From Gelidibacter sp038243395 (GTDB taxonomy: Bacteria > Bacteroidota > Bacteroidia > Flavobacteriales > Flavobacteriaceae), in the NCBI GenBank assembly GCA_038243395.1, contig JBBSRC010000005.1, positions 1 through 64,000 of the forward strand: 64,000 nucleotides of DNA, given 5' to 3'. This document shows, one piece after another, positions 1 through 9,254 of the stretch. Position 1 is the first letter of the stretch; each line of letters opens with the position of its first letter. The notes below the pieces were generated by a model. That model worked only from the letters and a program-made list of their open reading frames with translations, had not been told where the DNA came from and did not search any database. The position numbers and the translations under genes are program-made.

Positions 1-2
1 AA

Positions 3-710
3 ATTGTGGATCAATTTGGAACCTACATTATAAAGCCACAAAATGATTTGTTTCCAGAATTACCAGAAAATGAAGATGTCACGATGCGAATGGCTAAAGT
101 ATTTGGTTTAGAAGTGCCATTTCACGGGATGCTTTATGGGAAAGACGGAAGTTTATCCTATTTCATTAAGCGTTTTGATCGCTACGGAAAAGGAAAGAAA
201 TTGGCAACCGAAGATTTTGCTCAATTAACAGGAAATTCAAGAGACACAAAATACCGTTTTACAATGGAGAAACTCATTACCGTACTTGACGAATACTGTT
301 CATTTCCCGCCATTGAAAAAGCTGATTTTTTCAAAAGAGTTCTTTTTTGTTATGTTACTGGAAATGAAGATATGCATCTGAAAAACTTTTCGCTAATTAC
401 CAATAACGATAAAGTAACGCTTGCTCCTATATATGATTACTTGAATTCGACGATTGCAATTAAAAATCCAGAAGAAGAAATTGCACTGACATTGAAAGGG
501 AAAAAAAGTAATTTAAAAGCATCTGACTTTATAGACTATTATGCCAAAGAAAGACTCCTACTCAATGAAAAAACGATAGCTACTACACTGCAACAACTAA
601 AAAAGGCAATCCCAAAATGGAAAGAACTGCTTGAAATTTCTTTCCTCTCAAATGACATGAAAGAAAAGTATTTGAACTTGTTGGAAACTAGAATAAAGAT
701 GTTTGAATAA
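3..710 (+). CDS. HipA-type serine/threonine kinase toxin, 5'-truncated by window edge
   Basis: The reading frame is open through the left window edge, so the GTG at position 6 is not a trustworthy start and the N-terminal part is missing. The visible 235 residues match the C-terminal kinase core of HipA-family toxins, which phosphorylate a translation factor or aminoacyl-tRNA synthetase. The phosphate-transfer loop reads GNEDMHLKNFSL and the metal-binding motif reads APIYDYLNS, so the active site looks intact. The expected antitoxin, and a separate HipS-like N-domain if this is a HipBST-type system, would lie to the left and cannot be seen. The gene ends about 350 bp before the convergent JetD gene. 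HipA family is confident; whether it is classical HipA or HipT is open. Confidence 0.8.
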   Translation: MVDQFGTYIIKPQNDLFPELPENEDVTMRMAKVFGLEVPFHGMLYGKDGSLSYFIKRFDRYGKGKKLATEDFAQLTGNSRDTKYRFTMEKLITVLDEYCSFPAIEKADFFKRVLFCYVTGNEDMHLKNFSLITNNDKVTLAPIYDYLNSTIAIKNPEEEIALTLKGKKSNLKASDFIDYYAKERLLLNEKTIATTLQQLKKAIPKWKELLEISFLSNDMKEKYLNLLETRIKMFE

Positions 711-1062
711 GTTATTCTGCTCGCTGCAGTTTTCCCTCCCCCATCTGAATATTCCAGAGTTTTTACTTCATTGACGAGTCCGGTTAAAACAAGTGTTTAT
801 ATAGCCCTCTAAACCACCCTTTGGAGCCGTCAGTTTTTTATCTAAAAGTTTTTATAAGTATTTTTTCTAAAGATTATGGCATTACTCATTCCTTATTATT
901 TTCAATTTTTGTAATCGTGAATACTCCGTGTTTATTTCGTCGCACTGTAATGTAGTTAAAATATTCGCACTTTGGCTTCGCTCAGCGCAATGACGGTCTT
1001 TTGGGGCCGTTGCAATGATATCTTAGAGAGAAAATATTCTTAAATCATAAATTCTTCAATGT
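711..1062. other. Intergenic stretch between HipA-like gene and jetD
   Basis: No coding frame is recognisable. Positions about 968-1015 carry a CTTCGCTCAG-type fragment, related to the repeat that forms the 24-bp tandem array at 33.2 kb, followed by two CCGTTGCAATGA-like pieces. The convergent flanking genes would need terminators here, but no convincing hairpin with a T-run is visible. Confidence 0.5.
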
Positions 1063-1908
1063 TTAAATGAAATATTCCTGATCCAAACCCTTCTTTTCCG
1101 TTTCAATGATCTTTAGCAAATTGTCAAGAAGCGGTTCATTTGCAATTTCAACATCAAAATTTCGGATTTGGTTGTTATACCGTTGACGATTGCCGAATTG
1201 GTGTATCAATTCCTGAATATTGGAAGGGATAAAAAACTGGGATCGTTCCTGAAGATGAACCTTATATTCATTGAGATAAATTCCAATTCCCGCCAGATCA
1301 AAATCTCCAAAATGCAGATACCGATTGGGAATTGTTTTTAACCAGGAAATCACATCCTTGTGTTGGCTTTGTGGATAGCGCGAAATAAATAACGGGTTGA
1401 TATCTTTAAAGAGATAGCGCTGTTCTTGAATGTGACGAAAATTTCGGGCATTTTCCACACCTACAATCGTGATATCCTCCGGAATGCGGAAGTTTTCATA
1501 ATCATAGATAAATGCAAAACTGCCATTATGGGGAGAAATAGGATATTCCTTGGCGTTTAAAGTGGCATTAATGTGGTCGTAGGCATTGATCAAAAAACCT
1601 TTAAAGGCTCTTTCCTTAGACGTTTTTGAGTCTGTTGCCACCTTAACAAAGTCTGCACGGCTGGACTCCTCATTGTCAAGTGCAGTAATATAATCCTCCA
1701 AATTATGGATTTGCAATTGGTTAGAAAGAAATACTAAAAGCGCCTTTGGATTACTGAGCGTTAAGGTTTTTCGGTGTTTTCCTTTTTGAAGGAGGATATT
1801 TTCAGCAATCAATTCGCTAACCAGCGGGCTTTTGGCAGCACTGGCAGGTAGCGTTTCACCTTTAGTAAGCTTTAAAAGGATCCGTGCTATTTTGAGAGTC
1901 AACTTCAT
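1063..1908 (-). CDS. jetD: Wadjet JetD-like Toprim endonuclease subunit
   Basis: This 281-residue protein fits the nuclease subunit of Wadjet (JetD/MksG, DUF2220-type). It has an N-terminal winged-helix-like region (about residues 15-65) and a C-terminal Toprim domain. The Toprim acid is E152 in IVGVENARNF and the DxD motif is D202/D204 in HFGDFDLAG. In characterised Wadjet the nuclease cleaves plasmid DNA after the SMC motor extrudes a closed circle. The start codon overlaps the jetC stop (TAATG), which indicates translational coupling in one operon. As I recall, many JetD proteins are nearer 400 residues, so this one appears to lack part of the N-terminal DUF3322-like region. It is the last gene of the operon. 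The Toprim assignment is strong; the Jet assignment rests on motif plus context. Confidence 0.82.
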   Translation of the reverse strand: MKLTLKIARILLKLTKGETLPASAAKSPLVSELIAENILLQKGKHRKTLTLSNPKALLVFLSNQLQIHNLEDYITALDNEESSRADFVKVATDSKTSKERAFKGFLINAYDHINATLNAKEYPISPHNGSFAFIYDYENFRIPEDITIVGVENARNFRHIQEQRYLFKDINPLFISRYPQSQHKDVISWLKTIPNRYLHFGDFDLAGIGIYLNEYKVHLQERSQFFIPSNIQELIHQFGNRQRYNNQIRNFDVEIANEPLLDNLLKIIETEKKGLDQEYFI

Positions 1909-4900
1909 TAATTCGAAATTTTTGTAGTCACTTTTATCAATCGATTGACCTTGGTCAAATATCTTTTTGGATTGCTTTTAGATTGTTCCTTAGCCAATTT
2001 ATAGGTGTATTTATAATCCGTCGCATTTTGACTTGTTGGAGAACCATTGATGAGCAGGATATTTCGCTCGTTGGCGAATTTTAAAATTCCCCTCACATTG
2101 TTGGGGTGCAATCTCCCGATCTCATCCATCATACAATGCAATTTAAAGTCTTTTATTTTTCTCGAGGCGCTATCCTTAAACACGTTAAGAAGTAGAATAT
2201 TTATCATCGCTTTTACCAAAACGTCCGTTCCTTCACTACCAACGTTTGAAAGTTTCTCCACCCAGCCAGAATCGTTGTCATTTTCAACGATACGGAATTG
2301 CAGATCAAAGGATTCAGATAAGGTTAAAGTGGACGTCTTGGCCCGTTCAAGTTCTTTTATCAACTGTTTGACCAATTCCACGGCGCGGTGGTTTTTTGAG
2401 GACGATTCTGAAGTGCTGAAAAGGTTTATCTGTCCCAATTGTAGACTGTGCTCCTCATTGAAATCCTTTATTTCCAAAAGAAGGGATACAATAGGATTGG
2501 AACTTTTTTGCGTACGCATTTCCATTTCCTTTATGGCTTCCACAAAGTTTTTATGTAAAAAATCATCATTGATTTTTTTAATTGTTTTCTCAATTTCAGC
2601 TTCCTTAGAAGTCAGTTCCGTGGTCTCCCGTCCTATTTGATTAATAATAGTTCCAAAGCGTTCGTTCACGCGTTTCTGATACTCTTGGATTTTATCTTCC
2701 TCAATGAATTCTTTGAGGTTCAGTGCGAAATTGAGATACTCTTCATCATTGCCAAATTGCACTTTAAATTGAAACACATTCGCTTCATTAAAGTTGCTAA
2801 CAAAGCCATTAATGGAACGCTGAAGTTCTTGAAACTTACCAATTCCTTTATAGTATTTGTCATTAATTTCAGAAATAAGAAGCGAAGCCTTTTTTGAAAT
2901 ATCCTGTTCTTCTTTATCAGAAGAATCCTCCAAAACGGCTTCCATACCAGCAAAAGCTTCGGATTTTTTGAATTTTTCAAATTCTGAAATATCAATTTCG
3001 AAAATAGAAAACTTATCCTCAAGCGATTTCAACTTTTCTGTTTGATGGCTTAGCTTTTTATGGGACTTTGAAAGTTCAATCTTGTGGGTGACACCAGTAT
3101 GAAGTTGTTGGTTTTCTAGCGTAATTTTATCTGTTTTCCATTGCGGAAGAAGGTCAAATAACTCTCGTTTATCTTTTTGGTATTCGATGACAGTTTTTTC
3201 ATTTTGCGCTATAAATTCCAAAGAACTTATTATAGTAGACAATTTCCCATCTATTTCTTCCAATCGTTTTCTGTCTGCACCTTTATCCTCCAATTCATCC
3301 ATCTGATTTTTGCGGAGTACTTCAATGCGAAGGTCGGATTGCTCTTTGTGAGTGTTAATAGAAGATTGCAAGGTTGAAACTTTTTCGTTTTTACTTGCTT
3401 CTAAATCAGCAGTCTTTTTATCCCGTTCCGTTTCCTTTAATGAAATCCTTCTAGAAATATTTTTCTTAACAGCCGTTAACTGATCTGTTGCTTTTGAAAG
3501 TTCATAAGAACTATTTTCTAACTTCTTTTCAATTTCGGTGGCTCTTATTTTCTTTTCAGATTCTGATTTTTCAACCCACTCTTTCAATTGGACGCTATTG
3601 ATCTTCTGTTTTTCCTCATTCTGATTTAACTGATATTCTTCTTTTGCAATTAAATCATTTAAACTTTTGATTTTTTTGGTGAAACCACTCTTCAATTTAT
3701 TTTGTTCCGTTTCTTTTTCAGCCTCTATCCGAATACTATTTTTTTGGATTTGCTCCAGCTGTTTTTTTAATCTTTCTATGTCCTGCCGATATTCTTGAAC
3801 ACTTTTGATTTTATTCTCGAGAACTTCCAAATTGACGCGGACACCAAATAGGGATTCCGTTTCCTTTTCAAACTGTTCTGGTTCAAGATCCGAGTGAAAA
3901 AGAACATTTTCATCAATCACTTTCCCAATAGTATTTTCCCAGTTCGAAACATTTTTATTTAACCAGCCATAAAAGGAATCTTCACTCTGGAATATTTTAG
4001 ACTCAATTTCCTTTATCACGTTTTCAGTTTCAGCGCTTTGATCTTTCGCCTTTGCCGTTTCAACTTCAAATCGAGCGTCTATTCTTTCAGTTTCAAGTTC
4101 CCATTCTTTTCTAGCATTTTTGATTTGGTGCTTTGAATCCGCAATCGCGGAATTACCAGCAGAAATCTTGGCAATCAAATGCTCGTGATTTTGTTTGCCC
4201 GCTCCTATTTCACTTTCAAAAAAGATTTGATATTTTAATTCTGATTTTTGATTATCGAGACTGTGTTTCTCATTCTTCAGCCTTTCGATCTCTTCTACCG
4301 CATTTATTTTTTCTGCTTCGGAATTGATCTTAATGTCGTTTACTATATTTTGATAGCTAGTAAAAAGTTCCATTTTAGAATTTCCAAACTCCTGCTCCAG
4401 TTGATTGATTTCTGAAGTTTTGGCATTTAAGTAAGCTTGCTTTTCATTTTCAATTTGCCGGATCAAGTTTTCATATTTCGTCCTGATATCTACAAATTTT
4501 GAAGTGAGCAGGTTTTTTTCTTCAACCAATGCGCCACTTTCCTGTTGCAAGGATTCTTTCTCCACAACCTTGGAAATCAATATATCAATTTCGATTCTTT
4601 GATATTCCTGTTGTTTCCTCTGTGCTTCCGCAATCCTTTTCTTGAAATAATCTATTTCAGAAATTATTTTTTGTTCCCGTTTTTGATGTAAATCTTTGAG
4701 CTTTTCAAACTCTTTATAAAACCGATCCTTTGTTTGTTTTTCTTCCGAAATCTCGACCTGAAGCAGTGGCTTTTGTTTTTCTACATAATCCATTCGCAAC
4801 AACAAATTCCGAAATAATTCCAATTTCTCCCGATTCAAATAATTATGAATACGGTAATGGTCAATGATGCTATCTGCCTGTTTTCTGATAGGCACTTCTC

Positions 4901-5609
4901 CTTTCCTATTTACTTTGGACCAAATAGCGATATCATTAATTTGACTCTCAAATTCGCGGAGATGGTTTTTGGAATAATTCTCCAGATCGATGGTAAACTC
5001 TTCCTCATTAAGGGAATTAATGATGGTGTCCTTGATGAATTTAGCTTCCAGATTGGAGTTTAAAAACACATTTTGAATGGTGCGCGGAATATTTTCATAC
5101 TGCCTACTTTCTATAATCGCATATTTTCTGTATTCAGGTTTCAGGGATTTATTATCGCCGTAAATAATCCTTCGGAATTCATCATAACTTGAAATGATAG
5201 ACGTATAATAAATTGATTTGCCAAAAGCCTGACGAATCTGCTCCCAGTTCTCAAATGCCCGATTCTGATGGTCAATAAAAAGCTGTTGCTCATACCCATA
5301 GTCAAAAAACCGAAACGCTACTTTGCCATTCACTTTGTAACTAAGCACACAAAATGGAACGCCATCTTTCATCACTTCATAAATGACATAGGAGTTTTGA
5401 TAAGGAAAATAATAATCGTCATAGTTTTTTTTCTCACGTGGAATTCCAAGTTTGACCTTGTTGGCATTGTAAAAAAACAAAATGGCACGTAAAAGCGTGC
5501 TTTTTCCGACACCCTGGGTCCCAATCAGATGCACGTTGCCGTCAAGCTCAATCTCTGCATAGGCTACCGATGCGCTGTTTATAAATATGATTTTATTCAG
5601 GTATCTCAT
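1908..5609 (-). CDS. jetC: Wadjet JetC-like SMC/MukB-family ATPase
   Basis: This 1,233-residue protein has SMC architecture. The N-terminal head carries Walker A GTQGVGKST (residues 30-38). Long glutamate- and lysine-rich coiled coils follow, with a small globular hinge around residues 540-600 containing FYGWLN and IGKVIDENVLF. The C-terminal head has a signature-like segment SNVGSEGTD and Walker B with acidic pair D1162/E1163 in LHCMMDEIG. In MksB/JetC proteins ATP-driven loop extrusion detects small circular DNA. The start overlaps the jetB stop by about 17 bp and the stop overlaps the jetD start, so the three genes are tightly coupled. An SbcC/Rad50-type ATPase is the alternative, but the MukB-like hinge, the lack of a zinc hook and the neighbours argue for Wadjet. 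Confidence 0.85.
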   Translation of the reverse strand: MRYLNKIIFINSASVAYAEIELDGNVHLIGTQGVGKSTLLRAILFFYNANKVKLGIPREKKNYDDYYFPYQNSYVIYEVMKDGVPFCVLSYKVNGKVAFRFFDYGYEQQLFIDHQNRAFENWEQIRQAFGKSIYYTSIISSYDEFRRIIYGDNKSLKPEYRKYAIIESRQYENIPRTIQNVFLNSNLEAKFIKDTIINSLNEEEFTIDLENYSKNHLREFESQINDIAIWSKVNRKGEVPIRKQADSIIDHYRIHNYLNREKLELFRNLLLRMDYVEKQKPLLQVEISEEKQTKDRFYKEFEKLKDLHQKREQKIISEIDYFKKRIAEAQRKQQEYQRIEIDILISKVVEKESLQQESGALVEEKNLLTSKFVDIRTKYENLIRQIENEKQAYLNAKTSEINQLEQEFGNSKMELFTSYQNIVNDIKINSEAEKINAVEEIERLKNEKHSLDNQKSELKYQIFFESEIGAGKQNHEHLIAKISAGNSAIADSKHQIKNARKEWELETERIDARFEVETAKAKDQSAETENVIKEIESKIFQSEDSFYGWLNKNVSNWENTIGKVIDENVLFHSDLEPEQFEKETESLFGVRVNLEVLENKIKSVQEYRQDIERLKKQLEQIQKNSIRIEAEKETEQNKLKSGFTKKIKSLNDLIAKEEYQLNQNEEKQKINSVQLKEWVEKSESEKKIRATEIEKKLENSSYELSKATDQLTAVKKNISRRISLKETERDKKTADLEASKNEKVSTLQSSINTHKEQSDLRIEVLRKNQMDELEDKGADRKRLEEIDGKLSTIISSLEFIAQNEKTVIEYQKDKRELFDLLPQWKTDKITLENQQLHTGVTHKIELSKSHKKLSHQTEKLKSLEDKFSIFEIDISEFEKFKKSEAFAGMEAVLEDSSDKEEQDISKKASLLISEINDKYYKGIGKFQELQRSINGFVSNFNEANVFQFKVQFGNDEEYLNFALNLKEFIEEDKIQEYQKRVNERFGTIINQIGRETTELTSKEAEIEKTIKKINDDFLHKNFVEAIKEMEMRTQKSSNPIVSLLLEIKDFNEEHSLQLGQINLFSTSESSSKNHRAVELVKQLIKELERAKTSTLTLSESFDLQFRIVENDNDSGWVEKLSNVGSEGTDVLVKAMINILLLNVFKDSASRKIKDFKLHCMMDEIGRLHPNNVRGILKFANERNILLINGSPTSQNATDYKYTYKLAKEQSKSNPKRYLTKVNRLIKVTTKISN

Positions 5610-6165
5610 TCTCTATTTCTTCAGGAATATTAATAGCGGTAACCAATTCTTTTAAATAATTGAAAGAGGTAAGCACTTTATAGGTTTCGGACATTTCATT
5701 TTCTAAGGCCACAAAATCGTCCTTAACCAATTGCTCGATTATTTTTTTAACTCTTTCGGAATAATTCTTTTTATCGGCGCCTAGCCTTTTTAGATTGTCC
5801 AACTTATTTTTTAAATCGGCATTGTTCTTTAGTTGATTGACAATTTCTGCAGGCGAAAACCTAAAACCCACGTCAAAAGAAGTGTCAAATGTTTTTAAAA
5901 AGTCCAGCAAGTCGATCCAGCCAAAGGCCTTATTAAGTTTCCTATCCAGATCAGTATTACTTTCCAAGCGACTAAAATAGAAATATTCGTTTCCGTGTTC
6001 TAAATTGTAATTGATATGGGCGAAATAATTTTGCAACTCGTAAAATGTTTCCTCCTCCTCAAGAATGTTGTAGAGCATTTTTATACGATCGTCGGGACTA
6101 TTGGAACATATAAACCGACCACGGCGAAGCAATTCAAAAATTTCGGAGGTGTATTTTGTTTTCAT
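5593..6165 (-). CDS. jetB: Wadjet JetB-like (MksE-type) subunit
   Basis: This 190-residue soluble protein has no signal peptide. It sits between a kleisin-like gene and an SMC-like gene, the position of the MksE/JetB winged-helix (KITE-type) subunit that bridges the kleisin. The N-terminal part contains RGRFICSNSPDDRIKMLYNI and an alternating helical pattern consistent with tandem winged helices. No catalytic motif is visible and none is expected. The gap to jetA is 6 bp and it overlaps jetC by about 17 bp. The assignment depends mainly on gene order and size, because MksE proteins are poorly conserved in sequence. Confidence 0.75.
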   Translation of the reverse strand: MKTKYTSEIFELLRRGRFICSNSPDDRIKMLYNILEEEETFYELQNYFAHINYNLEHGNEYFYFSRLESNTDLDRKLNKAFGWIDLLDFLKTFDTSFDVGFRFSPAEIVNQLKNNADLKNKLDNLKRLGADKKNYSERVKKIIEQLVKDDFVALENEMSETYKVLTSFNYLKELVTAINIPEEIENEIPE

Positions 6166-6171
6166 CTTTAT

Positions 6172-7374
6172 TTATTTAGGATAAACCATAGCGTATTCCA
6201 CACCATTAAAATTTTCAAATTCATTGGCAATCATGAATTCCTGATCATAAATGGACACAAGTTGACAATATACTGTAACCCGTTCCTCAAAACCGACGTC
6301 CTTATTAAAGTTGTAGTTTACGATAAAGTTGAACAGATTATCACCTGTGGCCAAAAAATGATTTCGTACCTCCTCCAGATTGATCATGACTTCTTGCTCC
6401 ACATTATTTTCAAGAAAATCGGTTGCAATAGTTTCTGCGAGTTCGAGAACGATGTGTGTTCTGGATTTATAATTTTTAGCAACTTTCTTAATGGATGCAA
6501 AAGCCCTTTCTTCATTTAGAATATAATCCAATGAAAGATTAAGAGGTTCGCCCAATCTTCGTTCAAAAATTAAGGAATTCCTTTTTGCTAAGTGCTGTTT
6601 GATATCCGTTTCTGCTTCAATGGTAAAATGATCCTTTAGATATTTTAATTTACGAAGCTTCTCCAAAAACAAGCCTTGGTGCTTAATCTGATTCAGATAA
6701 TCAATAATCTGTTTTTCAATTTCGATCAAGTTATGAGAACATTCATTCAGCTGAAGCTTCAACTCTGTAATGATCCGTTTCAATTCCTCATCTTGGGAGG
6801 TTTTAAAAAAGACGAGCTGGTTTTCATTGATAAGATCAAGAGCTTGACCACTCAGCTTTTTAACCATCACTCTTTTCTCATCAAGATGTTTTAATTTAAG
6901 TTGCTTGTTTTTAAAATTCGGCTCATTTTTAAAGGTATTGTCAACTTTACGTCTCAGGTCAATAACGCTACGGATCGTTACAACGCCTATTTTGCGAAAA
7001 ATTCTTTTTATCTCTCGTAGATAGGCATGCCTTCTATGCTCGCTATTTTCATTTAAAAAGTAAACAATGTTTTCCTGAATGGATTTGATATTTTCATCAA
7101 TGGAGGCCAAATTAATTTCCTCATTCACTTCAAGGACTTGCTCAAAAAACTCCAAAAATAGACCATCGATTTCCAACAGCCCTCCGTTTTCCCGCAACAC
7201 CGACTTTTTGACTAGATAATCTATGCGCGCTTCATCAAAATCGACCAGTTCCAGAGCATAAGAAAGTTTAAACTCCAACGACTTTCGCTTTCCAAACATT
7301 TCATAAAAAAGTCTATCTTCTCTTTTTAGAGCAGTGAGCAATTCCTTGATATCATTGAAAGATTGAATGTCCAT
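6172..7374 (-). CDS. jetA: Wadjet JetA-like (MksF-type) kleisin subunit
   Basis: First gene of the minus-strand operon, encoding 400 residues with no signal peptide or membrane segment. It is almost entirely predicted helix and rich in leucine, lysine and glutamate. It has an N-terminal winged-helix-like part (to about residue 130), a central coiled-coil region (about 150-260) and a C-terminal domain rich in hydrophobic beta-like segments. That layout fits MukF/MksF-type kleisins, which link the two SMC heads and bind the JetB dimer. Start ATG at 7374 is the first ATG of the frame and lies 6 bp before jetB in a four-gene run. No TAnnTTTG box is obvious upstream. Identification is from length, fold pattern and gene order rather than a diagnostic motif. 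Confidence 0.76.
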   Translation of the reverse strand: MDIQSFNDIKELLTALKREDRLFYEMFGKRKSLEFKLSYALELVDFDEARIDYLVKKSVLRENGGLLEIDGLFLEFFEQVLEVNEEINLASIDENIKSIQENIVYFLNENSEHRRHAYLREIKRIFRKIGVVTIRSVIDLRRKVDNTFKNEPNFKNKQLKLKHLDEKRVMVKKLSGQALDLINENQLVFFKTSQDEELKRIITELKLQLNECSHNLIEIEKQIIDYLNQIKHQGLFLEKLRKLKYLKDHFTIEAETDIKQHLAKRNSLIFERRLGEPLNLSLDYILNEERAFASIKKVAKNYKSRTHIVLELAETIATDFLENNVEQEVMINLEEVRNHFLATGDNLFNFIVNYNFNKDVGFEERVTVYCQLVSIYDQEFMIANEFENFNGVEYAMVYPK

Positions 7375-7827
7375 GGCGCTAAATTTAAGAATATTTAGGG
7401 AGAATCAAATTATGAATTTGAGCAGATTTACTAGCTCGTTCAAGAACAAAAAGTTATCTCTGCTAGATAAGGACAATTCTCCTTAATACGCTTTAAAAAA
7501 TTGGAAGACTTATTTCAACTAGAATCATCTTTACCTTTAACGTCAGCCAAGTTTGTCCATATATGTCTTTATGAATTTAAACGAATGGAGTCTTTCTTTC
7601 AGCTATGGATGGTTTAATTTGTTCGTCCTATCCCATCAACAAAAAAAATCAAGGAAAGTTACCGTTTTAAAGAGATAGAAAGAAATCGAATTTTTTAGAT
7701 TTTAAATCATTAAACACGAGGCTATTCATCTCCATATTGGTCATAAGTGATGAAAACTTGTTTTGGAGTCATTAAACAACAACCGGACGTGATTTTAATT
7801 AGTGTTACTTTTTTGGATAGTCTCTCT
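7375..7827. other. Intergenic stretch upstream of jetA
   Basis: About 450 bp separate the start of jetA from the end of the broken serine hydrolase. It must hold the operon promoter on the minus strand, but no box matching TAnnTTTG exactly was found. The nearest is ATAATTTG, about 35 bp upstream of the jetA ATG. The rest is AT-rich and has stops in all frames. Confidence 0.4.
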
Positions 7828-8898
7828 TTAATCAATCACGCGTTGAACCGCATCGATAAAAGCCTTTCTACCTTGAGTGAGTTCTTTAGACCCCGCTTTT
7901 GGCCAGGCTGCCATTTGGGCGATGACAAGGTTTTTATGAGGATTGATATAAATCATCTGACCAAAAATCCCGAAAGCACCATAGCTTCCATCTTTAAAAC
8001 GCCACCATAAATAGCCATAGCCATCGCCCTGGTCATTGGTTTGATAAAGTAGTGATGTGGCATCCTTTAACCATTCCTCTGAAAGTATATTTTTATCACC
8101 AATTTCACCCCCGTCCAACATAAGCATTCACAGTCGTGCGAAATCCCTTAAACTCGCCGAAAGCCCACTTCCACCCAAATTGAGATGACTACACTCATCC
8201 GCTAACCAATAGGCGTCAGACTCCATATCAAAGGGTTTCCAGATCTTTTCAGAGAGATATTCCGCTAAACTGATACCTGTTGCTTTCTGGACCAAAATTC
8301 CCACTAAATCAGTTTCACCGGTACTGTAGTTCCAATGCGTCCCCGGTTTGTGGGCAAATTTTAAAGGCTTCATATAAGTTAAAATATGGGCTTCAGTATT
8401 TTCGCAAGGACTGAGATACATTTGTGCAACGTCAGAGTCGTGGTCTTCATAGTCCTCGTTCCATTCAATTCCCGAAGTCATCGTTAACAGTTGACGGACG
8501 GTTACTTCGCCCTAGTCATAACCATTAAATTCATCAATATATATTTTTAAAGGATCTTCTAACCTCTCAATAGCACCTTCTTTTAAAGCGACCCCCACCA
8601 ACATCGAAGAAACAGATTTAGCGACGGAAAATGAAGTCCAAAGCGTCTCGTGATTGCTGTCGTCGGCATATTTTTCTAGGCGAATTTGATTATCTTTTAT
8701 TACGATAACGCCCTGAACACGATGGTCATCCATATACGCATCCAAGCTCGTGTCGTCCTCCCACTTTGGCGTAATGTTCTTATACGCTTTCAACGGAGTA
8801 CTGTGGGCAGCAGAAGGAATAGGAATACTCGGAATAGTTGGAACCTGGACCAGTTTATAATAGGTGGTTCCCACACGAATGTAAGTTGCGTCTTTCAT
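7828..8898 (-). pseudogene. Serine hydrolase (class C beta-lactamase fold), two in-frame stops
   Basis: Three adjoining segments lie in one frame and together encode about 357 residues of a penicillin-binding-fold serine hydrolase. The nucleophile motif SVAK (in WTSFSVAKSV), a YST motif in place of YSN, and a C-terminal FGIFGQMIYINP segment are visible. A TAG at 8512-8514 replaces a residue in the stretch before GEVTVRQLLTMTSG. A TGA at 8128-8130 replaces a residue in RDFARL-x-MLMLDGG, probably glycine (GGA to TGA). No frameshift is needed. The first visible residues lack a signal peptide, so the N-terminus may also be lost. Either this is a decayed gene or two nonsense errors occurred in assembly. 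Confidence 0.8.
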
Positions 8899-8924
8899 GA
8901 GAGTATCTTTTTTGGAAGGTTTGT

Positions 8925-9213
8925 CTATCGTATTTTATTTCTCATGGTATAAGCCACTGCTTCGGCCTCGATATCATGCTGCGACTTAAGCTTATTTTGA
9001 AGTAACCATTTTACAAGTTTACGCTTCTCAAAAAAGAGCATCTTGCCGTTGGGTTTGGAATGTGGGATTCTCCCTGAAGAAGTGAGTTTATAAAGATAAC
9101 TTCGGGGATATGCCTGTATAATCACAGGTTTCATTAAAGGTCAGGACCTCTTTGTGTCCTACCAATAGTTTTTCTAAACGATCAAATCGTTCCAATATTA
9201 ATAGATTGTCCAT
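8925..9213 (-). pseudogene. HTH (excisionase-type) DNA-binding protein, frameshifted
   Basis: An ATG at 9213 opens MDNLLILERFDRLEKLL and continues through an HTH-17-like domain to ...CDYTG, then runs into a stop. The rest of the domain (SYLYKLTSSGRIPHSK) continues in the next frame down to 8925. A run of four C on the coding strand near 9110, where three would keep ISRSYLYKL in frame, explains the shift. Small HTH proteins of this kind are common in Bacteroidota mobile elements as excisionase or regulatory factors, which fits the nearby integrase. About 95 residues would be restored by removing one base. Confidence 0.75.
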
Positions 9214-9240
9214 TTTTAATTGTTTTTAGATTAAAATGAA

Positions 9241-9254
9241 CAAAAGCGCTTTTG
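9241..9254. promoter_or_regulatory. 14-bp perfect palindrome upstream of HTH gene
   Basis: CAAAAGCGCTTTTG is a perfect palindrome lying 28 bp upstream of the HTH pseudogene start. It could be an operator for that HTH protein. It may also be chance in an AT-rich region. Confidence 0.35.

Noticed and set aside
2047..2897. Plus-strand frames inside jetC
   Set aside because: They are shadows of the strongly biased coiled-coil coding sequence on the other strand.
1908..5609. SbcC/Rad50 identity for the long ATPase
   Set aside because: There is no CxxC zinc hook at mid-chain; the middle has a MukB-like hinge, and no SbcD is adjacent.
7747..8010. Plus-strand frame at the end of the serine hydrolase relic
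   Set aside because: It is the antisense of the hydrolase coding sequence and has no family match.
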